A stretch of DNA of 6,838 bases from an uncultured Collinsella sp. (GCA_900549185.1 URNM01000100.1:1-6838); one strand, 5' to 3'; counted from the first letter of the stretch, positions 1-6,322 are shown. Notes: generated by a model from the sequence alone, not told the origin. Program-made: numbers and translations.

Positions 1-44
1 ATCGCTCAGTGTCTCGTGGGCTCGGAGATGTGTATAAGAGACAG
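1..44 (+). other. Nextera i7-side sequencing adapter (non-biological)
   Basis: Positions 11-44 are the complete Illumina Nextera read-2 transposon adapter: GTCTCGTGGGCTCGG, then the 19-bp Tn5 mosaic end finishing in AGAGACAG at 44. Positions 3-10 (CGCTCAGT) sit where the 8-nt i7 index belongs, and from memory they are the reverse complement of index N724; AT at 1-2 fits the end of the P7 flow-cell sequence. Genomic sequence begins at about 45. This is library artefact left in the assembly. It supplies a false stop and the false C-terminal residues LSLIHISEPTRH to the gene on the minus strand. Confidence 0.97.
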
Positions 45-638
<594 letters not shown>

Positions 639-674
639 GGTGCTCGGCTCCTTATGACTCGAAATGGTAAAGCG

Positions 675-1508
675 TTAGCGGATGATGGTCGCGCCGGTCT
701 TGTGCGAAACGTAGACGGCGGCTTTGTTGATCGCGACGTTGATGAGGATGTAGATGACCGCGATTACCAGGTAGACCGATACGAGTGCATCGTAGTTGGT
801 AATGAGCACGCGGGCATTTTGCATGAGGTCAGGGTAGCTCACCACATAGGCGACGGTGGTGTCCTTGACCACGACCACAAGCTGCGAAATCAACGACGGA
901 ATGATAAATCGAATAGCCTGCGGCAATACGATTTTAAAGGTGATTTTAGCCTTGGAGAGACCGAGCGCCTGGGCGGCTTCGACCTGGCCGCGCGGCACGG
1001 CGTTGACGCCGGCGCGGAAGATCTCGGCAAGTACGCCGGCCGCAGCGAGCGCGACGGGAAGCGTGAGCATCCAAAACGACGGCAGCGCGATCTTGTACTG
1101 GGGCAGCACCAAAAAGAAGAAGTAGATGAACAGCAGGCTCGGCACGCCGCGGAAGAAATCGGTGAGTACGCGGCAGACCAGCTGCAGCGGCTTAATATCG
1201 CTCGTGCGGCCGAGCATAAGGGCTAAGCCCAGCACCAGCGCGATTGCGCCAGCGGTGAGTGCGACTTTAACGGTGCCCTCAAAGCCGGCAAGCAAGAACT
1301 TCCAGGTGGTGAGATGCGTAAAGAAATACCAGTAGTGGACCGAAAGCTGACCGGTCACATAAAAGCGCTGCAACACGAGGACGATGAGCGCGGCGACGGC
1401 AATAAGCGAGATGGCGGTGCCGATGCGAATCTTGGCGAGCATCTTGGGGCCGGGAGCCTCGTAGAGCGCATCGCGCATGGTAAGTGCAGGGGAGGAATGC
1501 TTGTTCAT
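675..1508 (-). CDS. Amino-acid ABC transporter permease (GluD-like), 277 aa
   Basis: This is an inner-membrane channel subunit of a polar amino-acid ABC importer (HisM/GluD family), acting with the other permease and the ATPase on either side of it. The protein begins with a cytoplasmic tail containing ALYEAPGPK (14-22), which resembles the LYDAPGP start of actinobacterial GluD as I recall it. Hydrophobic segments follow at about 30-48, 78-100, 120-136, 146-165, 203-225 and 243-262. The family motif FFRGVPSLL lies at 118-126. The EAA loop that docks on the ATPase spans about 161-200, with GQVEAAQALGLS at 174-185 and VLPQA at 194-198. Length fits the GluD type. The start ATG overlaps the stop of the preceding permease as ATGA (1505-1508), which implies translational coupling, and GGTGAGG lies 8 nt upstream. 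The stop is TAA at 675-677. Substrate specificity is inferred only. Confidence 0.95.
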   Translation of the reverse strand: MNKHSSPALTMRDALYEAPGPKMLAKIRIGTAISLIAVAALIVLVLQRFYVTGQLSVHYWYFFTHLTTWKFLLAGFEGTVKVALTAGAIALVLGLALMLGRTSDIKPLQLVCRVLTDFFRGVPSLLFIYFFFLVLPQYKIALPSFWMLTLPVALAAAGVLAEIFRAGVNAVPRGQVEAAQALGLSKAKITFKIVLPQAIRFIIPSLISQLVVVVKDTTVAYVVSYPDLMQNARVLITNYDALVSVYLVIAVIYILINVAINKAAVYVSHKTGATIIR

Positions 1509-2164
1509 CGGAGGATCCTCACCTTCTTATCGATATAGTTGCCAATGTGGCTCACCACAAAGGCCGTGCCCAGGTAGCCGAGCGCCGAGATAAAGAACGC
1601 GGCGACGCCGCCGAGCGAGCGCGTGTTAATGTAGCTCACCACGCCGGTGAGCTCCTGCGGCTTAAGCGGCACCTGGCTGCCGAGCGCAGTGGTGAGCATG
1701 ACGGCGATAAAGAGGTTGGTCATGGGCAGCACGCTTGAGCGCAGCGCCTGCGGAATCACGATCTTGGCGAGGATGCGGTTAAAGCTCATGCCCAGCGAGC
1801 GGGCGGCTTCCACCTGGCCGACGCCTACGGTGTTGATGCCGCTCATAAAGTTCTCGGAGCCAAAGGCCGAGCCCAAAAGGACCGTGGCGACGATAACGCA
1901 GGTGCGGTAGGGCAGGACGATCTTGAGCGGCGGCAGCGCGTAGACGACGATGATAAGCAGCGCGATGCCAGGGATGTTACGGAAGACCTGGACATACAGG
2001 TCGCCAAAGACGCGCAGCGGCTTGAGCGGCGACACGCGCATCACGGTGACGGCGACGGCGAGCACCATGGCGATGGCAAACGACTCAAGCGTCATGCCCC
2101 AGGTTGCGAGCAGCGCGTCGATATAGTTCTGGCCATAGAGCGACCAGAGTTCGGAGAGACTCAT
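1505..2164 (-). CDS. Amino-acid ABC transporter permease (GluC-like), 219 aa
   Basis: This is the first of the two membrane permeases of the amino-acid importer (HisQ/GluC family). Hydrophobic segments are visible at about 23-42, 66-80, 87-102, 145-162 and 187-206. The stretch TVMRVSPLKPLR (40-51), followed by VFRNIP (60-65), closely resembles Corynebacterium GluC as I recall it. The EAA loop is at about 117-141, with GQVEAARSLGMS and IVIPQA. Where many homologues have a FRGG-like sequence before the loop, this protein has NFMSGINTV (105-113). The length is normal for GluC-type permeases. The ATG at 2164 has a good ribosome site, GGGAGGT, at 2169-2175. The gene is separated from the upstream binding-protein gene by 138 nt containing a hairpin, and it overlaps the downstream permease by 4 nt. 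The GluC-like assignment rests on motif recall, not on an alignment. Confidence 0.95.
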   Translation of the reverse strand: MSLSELWSLYGQNYIDALLATWGMTLESFAIAMVLAVAVTVMRVSPLKPLRVFGDLYVQVFRNIPGIALLIIVVYALPPLKIVLPYRTCVIVATVLLGSAFGSENFMSGINTVGVGQVEAARSLGMSFNRILAKIVIPQALRSSVLPMTNLFIAVMLTTALGSQVPLKPQELTGVVSYINTRSLGGVAAFFISALGYLGTAFVVSHIGNYIDKKVRILR

Positions 2165-2188
2165 GCGGACCTCCCGCCGATAAGGAAA

Positions 2189-2214
2189 GGGGCTCCCGTG
2201 TGTACGGAAGCCCC
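2189..2214 (-). terminator. Intercistronic hairpin, possible attenuating terminator
   Basis: Arms 2189-2199 and 2204-2214 form an 11-bp stem with a 4-nt loop. Read as minus-strand RNA, every position pairs, including one G-U wobble. Read as plus-strand RNA, that position is a C-A mismatch, so the minus transcript is the likely user. It is followed by TTTCCTTA, a weak U-tract. It lies between the binding-protein gene and the permeases, where a partial terminator or an mRNA-end-stabilising stem would raise binding-protein expression over permease expression. Full termination is less likely, because no convincing new promoter is visible before the permease. Confidence 0.7.
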
Positions 2215-2302
2215 GACAACTCAGTGAGGAAACAGTTTACCGCAATAAAGCGCATCATGCGTTTCCATATGGTTTCGTTGCGGCCGTTACCAGGCTCGCT
2301 GC

Positions 2303-3298
2303 CTAGGCGCCGATCTCGGGCAGCTCGGGAACGTTGGTGTCGCCCGTACGGTCGCCGATGCAGATCTGCCACAGCTCAGTCCAGGTGCCATCGTCCTCGA
2401 TCTTCTTAAGGAAGTCGTTGACAAAGGCGACGCCGTCGGAATCGAGCGGCAGACCGATGCCATAGGGCTCCTTGCTGCCGAAGGGCTTGCCGGCGATCTT
2501 GTACTTACCGGGCTCGCGGACCAGGGCGCTCTGCTGCATGTTGTTATCGATGACGTAGGCGTCAACGCGGCCCTGCTGGAGTGCTTGACGGGCCTCCTCG
2601 TCGGTCTTGAACTCCTGCTGGCTGGCCTTGGGGGCGAACTCCTCCAGGATGGCGGGGCCGTTGGAGCCGGACTGGACAGCGACGTTCTTGTCGGCCAAGT
2701 CGTCGACGCTCTTGATGTCGTCGTTATCGGCGAGCACCAGGATGGCCTGCTGCGTGTAGTAGTAGGGGCCGGCAAAGGAGACAAGCTTCTTGCGTTCGTC
2801 AGTGATGGTGTAGGTGGCAAAGACAGCGTCGACCTGGCCGTTCTGCAGGACGGACTCGCGCGTGTCCGAGGTCACCTGGGTGATCTCGACCTTGTTCTCG
2901 CCCAAGATGTAGTTGGACAGAAGCTGCGCGATGCCGGCATCGAAGCCGCGGGTCTGGCCGTCTTTCTCGTTGAGGAGGGAGAAGAGCGTAGAGGTCTGAA
3001 CGCCACCGATCTTAAAGACGCCGGCGTCCTTGACGGCCGTGGCCCAGGTGCTGGCGGCGATGGCGTCGTCATCGGCCTTGGGGCCGTTGTCGACGAGCTT
3101 GTCGAACGCCTTGGCGTCGAGCGTGGTGGAAGCCTCGGTATCCTCGGGGCTCTTGGAGGAACCGGCGGCGGAACCCTTGTCGGCCTCGGCGCTGGTGTCG
3201 GAGCAGCCGGCAAGACCAAGGCCGGCGACGGTTGCGAAGGTGGCGGCGACGAAGCCGCGGCGGTCGAGAACGACCTGCTGGGAGAGGTTCTTGCTCAT
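2303..3298 (-). CDS. Amino-acid ABC transporter substrate-binding lipoprotein, 331 aa
   Basis: This is the extracellular solute-binding protein (SBP_bac_3 family, GluB/HisJ type) that delivers an amino acid to the permeases encoded downstream. The N-terminus has a signal with twin arginines (DRRGFV at 12-17), a hydrophobic stretch and a lipobox LAGC at 29-32, so Cys32 should be lipidated. Residues 33-92 are a low-complexity Ser/Ala/Asp/Lys linker. The binding domain covers about 93-325: FKIGG (95-99), GFDAGIAQLL (118-127), the family signature GQVDAVFATYTITDER (154-169), PYYYTQQAILV (178-188), GRVDAYVIDNN (243-253) and YGIGLP (279-284). The start at 3298 is supported by AAAGGTG at 3306-3312, seven bases away. 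It is the first gene of the operon, behind its own promoter. The ligand is probably glutamate or a related polar amino acid, by analogy with the GluC/GluD-like partners. The linker is longer than in many homologues. Confidence 0.95.
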   Translation of the reverse strand: MSKNLSQQVVLDRRGFVAATFATVAGLGLAGCSDTSAEADKGSAAGSSKSPEDTEASTTLDAKAFDKLVDNGPKADDDAIAASTWATAVKDAGVFKIGGVQTSTLFSLLNEKDGQTRGFDAGIAQLLSNYILGENKVEITQVTSDTRESVLQNGQVDAVFATYTITDERKKLVSFAGPYYYTQQAILVLADNDDIKSVDDLADKNVAVQSGSNGPAILEEFAPKASQQEFKTDEEARQALQQGRVDAYVIDNNMQQSALVREPGKYKIAGKPFGSKEPYGIGLPLDSDGVAFVNDFLKKIEDDGTWTELWQICIGDRTGDTNVPELPEIGA

Positions 3299-3341
3299 GG
3301 TAGAACACCTTTCTCAATAAAATCCCTAGCGGTTGAGTAGA

Positions 3342-3371
3342 GTTATACCCTATCGCGCTCAAATGGGTCAA
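3342..3371 (-). promoter_or_regulatory. Sigma-70-type promoter of the amino-acid importer operon
   Basis: On the minus strand, TTGACC (3366-3371) and TATAAC (3342-3347) match the -35 and -10 consensus with an 18-nt spacer. Transcription would begin near 3335, leaving a 5' leader of about 37 nt before the binding-protein ATG. That is too short for a riboswitch. Confidence 0.65.
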
Positions 3372-3394
3372 CACGAAATAACTCAGAAACATAC

Positions 3395-3409
3395 TTACCT
3401 TATGGGTAA
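3395..3409. promoter_or_regulatory. Possible operator upstream of the importer promoter
   Basis: TTACC (3395-3399) and GGTAA (3405-3409) form a short inverted repeat with a 5-nt spacer. GGTA-ATTC-TACC overlaps it at 3405-3416. The pair lies about 25-45 bp upstream of the -35 box, a position typical of an activator site. The arms are short, so chance is a real alternative. Confidence 0.25.
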
Positions 3410-3418
3410 TTCTACCTA

Positions 3419-3444
3419 CCAAAAAGGGACAGACACCTTTGTGG
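3419..3444. repeat. Imperfect hairpin with GGGACAGACACC core, probable dispersed extragenic repeat
   Basis: CCAAAAAGG (3419-3427) and CCTTTGTGG (3436-3444) pair with one mismatch around an 8-nt loop. The core GGGACAGACACC resembles short extragenic repeats that I recall from many bacterial genomes, sometimes linked to REP-associated transposases. Only one copy is present here, so its repetitive nature is inferred. It has no U-tract suited to a terminator. Confidence 0.4.
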
Positions 3445-3480
3445 TGGTTCTGGCCGATGCAGCGGCATGCCTTACTGTTT

Positions 3481-3698
3481 TGTCTCGATCTGTAACATCT
3501 TCAGCCGTTTTTGCCGAGTAACTGTTACAGATTGAGATTTTCTATTCAAGGGAATTCGAATGTCTCAATCTGTAACAGGTAGACGAGGAAATGGGTTCTA
3601 ACTGTTACAGATCGAGATTTTCTCCTTAGGGGGGATTTGAATGTCTAGATCTGTAACAGTTAGACGGGAATTCGGGCCCTAGGTGTTACGGATCGAGA
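3481..3698. repeat. Array of six alternating palindromic motifs, 80/81-bp tandem period (BIME-like)
   Basis: The motif TGTCTCGATCTGTAACA occurs in plus orientation at 3481-3497, 3561-3577 (CTCAATC variant) and 3642-3658 (CTAGATC variant). In inverted orientation it occurs as TGTTACAGATTGAGA at 3523-3537, TGTTACAGATCGAGA at 3603-3617 and TGTTACGGATCGAGA at 3684-3698. Motif centres are 39-41 bp apart. Plus copies are spaced 80 and 81 bp apart, and so are the minus copies. The units beginning at 3519 and 3599 are similar along most of their length, including TTTTCT after the first arm and TAGACG after the second. Neighbouring copies could fold into hairpins: 3522-3537 with 3563-3578 is a perfect 16-bp match, and 3599-3617 with 3644-3662 is 19 bp with one mismatch. 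The array is noncoding and lies between the dxs terminator and the next promoter. This arrangement resembles bacterial interspersed mosaic elements. A cluster of regulator sites is the alternative. Confidence 0.85.
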
Positions 3699-3716
3699 TA
3701 ATCGCGCCGCGAAAAC

Positions 3717-3755
3717 AAAAACCTCCGCAGGGGTGCTTCCCTTGCGGAGGTTTTT
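3717..3755 (-). terminator. Strong intrinsic terminator of dxs, bidirectional in structure
   Basis: Arms 3717-3733 and 3739-3755 form a 17-bp stem with a 5-nt loop. The core is CCTCCGCA/TGCGGAGG, followed by GGG/CCC, with A/T pairs at the base. On the minus strand the stem leads into TTTTTGTTTTC. On the plus strand it leads into six T. It touches the dxs stop codon (3755-3757), so it ends the dxs transcript directly. No plus-strand gene needs it, although it could also stop antisense transcription. Confidence 0.93.
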
Positions 3756-5536
3756 TACTCGTTGAGTAGCCTTACGGCTTCGGCGGCCATGTTCTCGACC
3801 GTCATGCCGTTCTGGGCAAGCAGCTCGTTGGGGTCGTAACGGTCGGGGAAGCCCTTGGCGATGCCAAAGGTGCGGGTGCGCACCGGTGTGCAGGCCAAGT
3901 AGCACGCCACGCGCTCGCCCCAGCCGCCGTCTAAGATGCCGTCCTCGAGGGTGACGACAACGCGATGCTCGGCGGCAAGGCTGTCGAGGAACTCGTGGTC
4001 GAGCTCGGTTGCAAAGCGCGGGTTGACGAGCGTGGCCTCGATACCGTACTCGGCAGCCAGACGGTTTGCCACGCGCTCGCCCAGCTCAAAGAAATCGCCA
4101 AGCGCGAGCACGGCAACGTCGTGACCCTGGCGCACCACGTTGTAGCGAACGGCGCTGTAATCGGCGCCCTCGGCGGGTGCAAGGTCGGGACGGCTTACCA
4201 GGCCGATGCCCGGTACACGAATCGCTACGGGATGCTCGCGGTGGTCGAGCGACCAGCTCAGCATGGACAGATATTCCTCCATGCAGGCCGGCGCCAAGTA
4301 GTGCATGTTGGGAAGTCCGCCCAGCATGGAAATATCAAAGAACGAGAGATGCGTCTCGGACGTGGTGCCAAAGATCGACGCGCCAAACACCAGGATGGTT
4401 GCGGGGGCGTCGTTGAGGCACAGGTCGTGCCACAGTTCGTCGTAGGCGCGCTGCAAAAACGTGCCGTACGCGCCAAAGACCGGCTTGGCGCCGGCGCTGG
4501 CGAGCGCGGTGGCAAAGGTGACGGCGTGCTCTTCGGCAATGCCCACGTCGACAAACTGCTTGTCTGCCGCGGCGCGAAGCTCGGGCGTAAAGCCCATGAT
4601 GTAGGGCGTTGCGGCCGTGATGCCCACAACCTGTGGATCGCGCTCGATGGCAGCGCTCAGGACCTCGCCCGTAATATCGGCATAGGTGCGCGGTGCGGGC
4701 TCGCTCGGGTGGCCCGGGCAAAGTTTGCGGCCGGTTGCCATATCGAAGGGCCCCACATGATGCCAGTGCTCGGGGTCGCTCTGGGCTGGCTCAAAGCCCT
4801 TGCCCTTGGCGGTGGAGACATGCAGCACGATGGGATGATCGATATCGCGCAGCTCCTGCAGCGTATCGACCAGCGCTTGGACATCGTTACCGGCGTCCAG
4901 ATAGCGATAATCGAGGCCCAGCGCGCGGAAAACGTTGTGCTCGGTAGCGCCATTGCTGGCGCGCAGCTCGGCCAAATTGCGATACAGGCCACCGTGGTTT
5001 TCGGCGATGGACTGGTCGTTATCGTTGACGATGATGATCAGGTTGCTGTCGAGCTCGGCGGCATTGTTAAAGCCCTCAAACGCCAGGCCGCCCGAAAGCG
5101 AACCGTCGCCAATAACGGTAATGACGTTATACGTGTCACCCGCCAGGTCGCGCGCGTGGGCAAGGCCGCAGCCCAAGCTCACCGAGGTCGAGGTATGACC
5201 CATGGCAAACAGGTCGTGCTCGGACTCGTCGGGATTGGCAAAGCCAGAAGCCTCACCATAACGCTCCGGATCGATATAAGTGTACGCGCGCCCAGTCAGC
5301 GCCTTGTGGGCGTAGGTCTGGTGCGACACGTCAAAGACAATTTTGTCGGTGGGGGAGTTAAACACGCGATGGAGCGCGACCGTGAGCTCAACGACGCCCA
5401 GGTTGGGGGCAACGTGCCCGCCGACGGCGGCGGAGCTTTCGAGGATGGCGTGGCGAATCTCGTCGCAGAGCTGCGGGAGCTCGGCACGATTAAGAGCCTT
5501 GACGTCCTCGGGCGTTGTCGTTTGCGTAAGCAGCAT
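3755..5536 (-). CDS. dxs: 1-deoxy-D-xylulose-5-phosphate synthase family protein, divergent short form, 593 aa
   Basis: A thiamine-diphosphate enzyme of the Dxs family. Canonical members condense pyruvate with glyceraldehyde 3-phosphate to DXP, the first step of the MEP isoprenoid pathway and a precursor for thiamine and pyridoxal. Seen: HVAPNLGVVE (41-50), SHQTYAHK (71-78), GHTSTSVS (113-120), the cofactor motif GDG (143-145) to NDN (171-173), the pyrimidine-domain DVGIAEEHAVTF (330-341) with the probable catalytic Glu335, and a transketolase C-terminal domain from about 465. It is shorter than the usual 620-640 aa. At 384-409 the normally conserved DRAG..GxDGxTHxG..YLR segment is replaced by a sequence beginning FGASIFG and ending GGLP. 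The usual YPRG becomes VPGIG (441-445), although the preceding Arg440 is kept. It resembles short Dxs-like proteins that I recall from Firmicutes. A different aldehyde acceptor is possible. An in-frame TAA just upstream fixes ATG 5536 as the first possible start. It is monocistronic and ends in a strong terminator. Confidence 0.9.
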   Translation of the reverse strand: MLLTQTTTPEDVKALNRAELPQLCDEIRHAILESSAAVGGHVAPNLGVVELTVALHRVFNSPTDKIVFDVSHQTYAHKALTGRAYTYIDPERYGEASGFANPDESEHDLFAMGHTSTSVSLGCGLAHARDLAGDTYNVITVIGDGSLSGGLAFEGFNNAAELDSNLIIIVNDNDQSIAENHGGLYRNLAELRASNGATEHNVFRALGLDYRYLDAGNDVQALVDTLQELRDIDHPIVLHVSTAKGKGFEPAQSDPEHWHHVGPFDMATGRKLCPGHPSEPAPRTYADITGEVLSAAIERDPQVVGITAATPYIMGFTPELRAAADKQFVDVGIAEEHAVTFATALASAGAKPVFGAYGTFLQRAYDELWHDLCLNDAPATILVFGASIFGTTSETHLSFFDISMLGGLPNMHYLAPACMEEYLSMLSWSLDHREHPVAIRVPGIGLVSRPDLAPAEGADYSAVRYNVVRQGHDVAVLALGDFFELGERVANRLAAEYGIEATLVNPRFATELDHEFLDSLAAEHRVVVTLEDGILDGGWGERVACYLACTPVRTRTFGIAKGFPDRYDPNELLAQNGMTVENMAAEAVRLLNE

Positions 5537-5548
5537 CGTTGTGGGTTA

Positions 5549-5552
5549 CTCC
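5549..5552 (-). promoter_or_regulatory. Weak, distant ribosome-binding site of dxs
   Basis: GGAG lies 12 nt upstream of the dxs ATG, which is longer than the 5-9 nt seen for the other genes here. No other purine-rich site is visible, and an in-frame TAA (within ATGGAGTAA) blocks an earlier start. Translation initiation is probably modest, or starts at a codon further downstream. Confidence 0.45.
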
Positions 5553-5561
5553 ATGCGAATC

Positions 5562-5575
5562 GAGCGCCGGCGCTC
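5562..5575. promoter_or_regulatory. Perfect 14-bp palindrome in the dxs leader
   Basis: GAGCGCCGGCGCTC equals its own reverse complement and ends 25 nt before the dxs start codon. As DNA it could be a dimeric regulator site. As RNA it could form a short GC stem near the ribosome site. GC-rich DNA makes such palindromes less surprising. Confidence 0.3.
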
Positions 5576-5663
5576 CCTCGGCCGACACAATTGCACAAGA
5601 CAGTCTCGCACATTTTGGCGTTTGATATGTGACGGCGGCGCGGTAATTCGCCAACTGGTGGGG

Positions 5664-5675
5664 CAAAACGTTTTG
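5664..5675. promoter_or_regulatory. LacI-type operator-like palindrome between dxs and the divergent HD gene
   Basis: CAAAACGTTTTG is a perfect 12-bp palindrome with a central CG. It extends to GGGCAAAACGTTTTGTCC (5661-5678) with only one non-complementary pair. The AT-rich arms around a central CG are typical of LacI/GalR-family operators and stand out in GC-rich DNA. It lies in the 228-bp divergent region and could control either gene. I could not place a convincing promoter for either gene here. Confidence 0.45.
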
Positions 5676-5753
5676 TCCGATGCCATACTGATGTGTTCCA
5701 TGATGTTTTTATCGATTGTGCACAGGCCGTGGCTTGCCGCCATGAGCCGCCGG

Positions 5754-5760
5754 AAGGAGG
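5754..5760 (+). promoter_or_regulatory. Ribosome-binding site that fixes the HD-protein start
   Basis: AAGGAGG is a full Shine-Dalgarno match 4 nt before ATG 5765. An in-frame ATG at 5693 has no comparable site, so 5765 is the supported start. Confidence 0.85.
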
Positions 5761-5764
5761 CAGC

Positions 5765-6322
5765 ATGTCCGATGCCGTTCGTGCCGAGAAAATCGCGTGC
5801 GAAGTAGACCATGCTGCCCGTCAACTGGCACAGGCGGGCCGTTTGGACCTGACGCGCGAGTTTATCCAGCATGGCGATGTGACGGTGTATGCGCATGTGA
5901 CCTCGGTGGCGCGGGCAAGTCTGTCCTTTGCCGAGCGCCTGGGCCGCGTCGGTGTCTCGGTCGACCGTGCCTCGTTGCTGCGCGGAGCCTTGCTGCACGA
6001 CTACTTTCTCTATGACTGGCACGATCCCGATCCGAGCCATCGCCTGCACGGATTTCGGCATCCGTTTTTTGCCCTGGCACGTGCCGAGGAAGATTTTGAG
6101 CTGACGCCGCGCGAGCGGAATATCATCGTGCGGCATATGTTTCCGCTGGTGCCAGTGCCGCCGACGTGTCGTGAGGCTTGGATTGTGTGCCTGGCGGATA
6201 AATGGTGTGCGCTGCGCGAGACGGTCGCCGGCCGTCTGCCGCGCAAAGACGGCGCGAACGATTTGAGCGAGGGCTCGAGCGACGGCTTGAGCAAAGATTC
6301 GAGCGAGAAGAGGAGAGGGTAG
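5765..6322 (+). CDS. HD-domain putative metal-dependent phosphohydrolase, 185 aa
   Basis: The domain looks like a compact HD superfamily fold, in which members hydrolyse phosphate esters of nucleotides or other substrates using metal ions bound by His and Asp. Candidate ligands in order: His44 (VYAHVTSVA), His78-Asp79 (ALLHDYFLYDW), His95 and His99 (HGFRHPF), His124 (IIVRHMFP) and Asp145 (CLADKWCAL). No signal peptide or membrane segment is evident, so it should be cytoplasmic. The last 20 or so residues form a hydrophilic Ser/Asp/Glu/Lys tail encoded by tandem DNA repeats. The start at 5765 is chosen from its AAGGAGG site. A start at 5693 would add 24 unsupported residues. The gene is divergent from dxs and is followed after 3 nt by a membrane-protein gene, suggesting one operon. 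The substrate is unknown; small bacterial proteins of this kind are usually annotated only as HD-domain proteins. Confidence 0.85.
   Translation: MSDAVRAEKIACEVDHAARQLAQAGRLDLTREFIQHGDVTVYAHVTSVARASLSFAERLGRVGVSVDRASLLRGALLHDYFLYDWHDPDPSHRLHGFRHPFFALARAEEDFELTPRERNIIVRHMFPLVPVPPTCREAWIVCLADKWCALRETVAGRLPRKDGANDLSEGSSDGLSKDSSEKRRG
6260..6307 (+). repeat. Four tandem 12-bp coding repeats in the HD-protein tail
   Basis: The units at 6260-6271, 6272-6283, 6284-6295 and 6296-6307 all share a TYGAGC core and encode DLSE, GSSD, GLSK and DSSE (residues 166-181). Because 12 is a multiple of three, gain or loss of units would keep the frame and only change tail length. Confidence 0.75.

Noticed and set aside
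2585..3340. 251-residue plus-strand open frame opposite the binding protein
   Set aside because: It is Gly/Val/Leu-rich shadow coding opposite a clear lipoprotein gene.
3481..3698. CRISPR array
   Set aside because: Copies alternate in orientation, repeat units are only about 15-17 bp, inter-motif sequences are partly shared between units, and no cas genes are present.
3965..5632. 555-residue open frame on the plus strand opposite dxs
   Set aside because: It is antisense to a clear enzyme gene with intact motifs. Its protein has no recognisable family features, and such long open frames are common opposite GC-rich genes.
5693..5764. N-terminal extension of the HD protein from ATG 5693
   Set aside because: It has no ribosome site. 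The strong AAGGAGG sits just before ATG 5765, and the extra 24 residues run through that site.
5537..5764. Clear sigma-70 promoters for dxs and the HD gene
   Set aside because: I looked on both strands and found only poor -35/-10 pairs with wrong spacing, so none is claimed.
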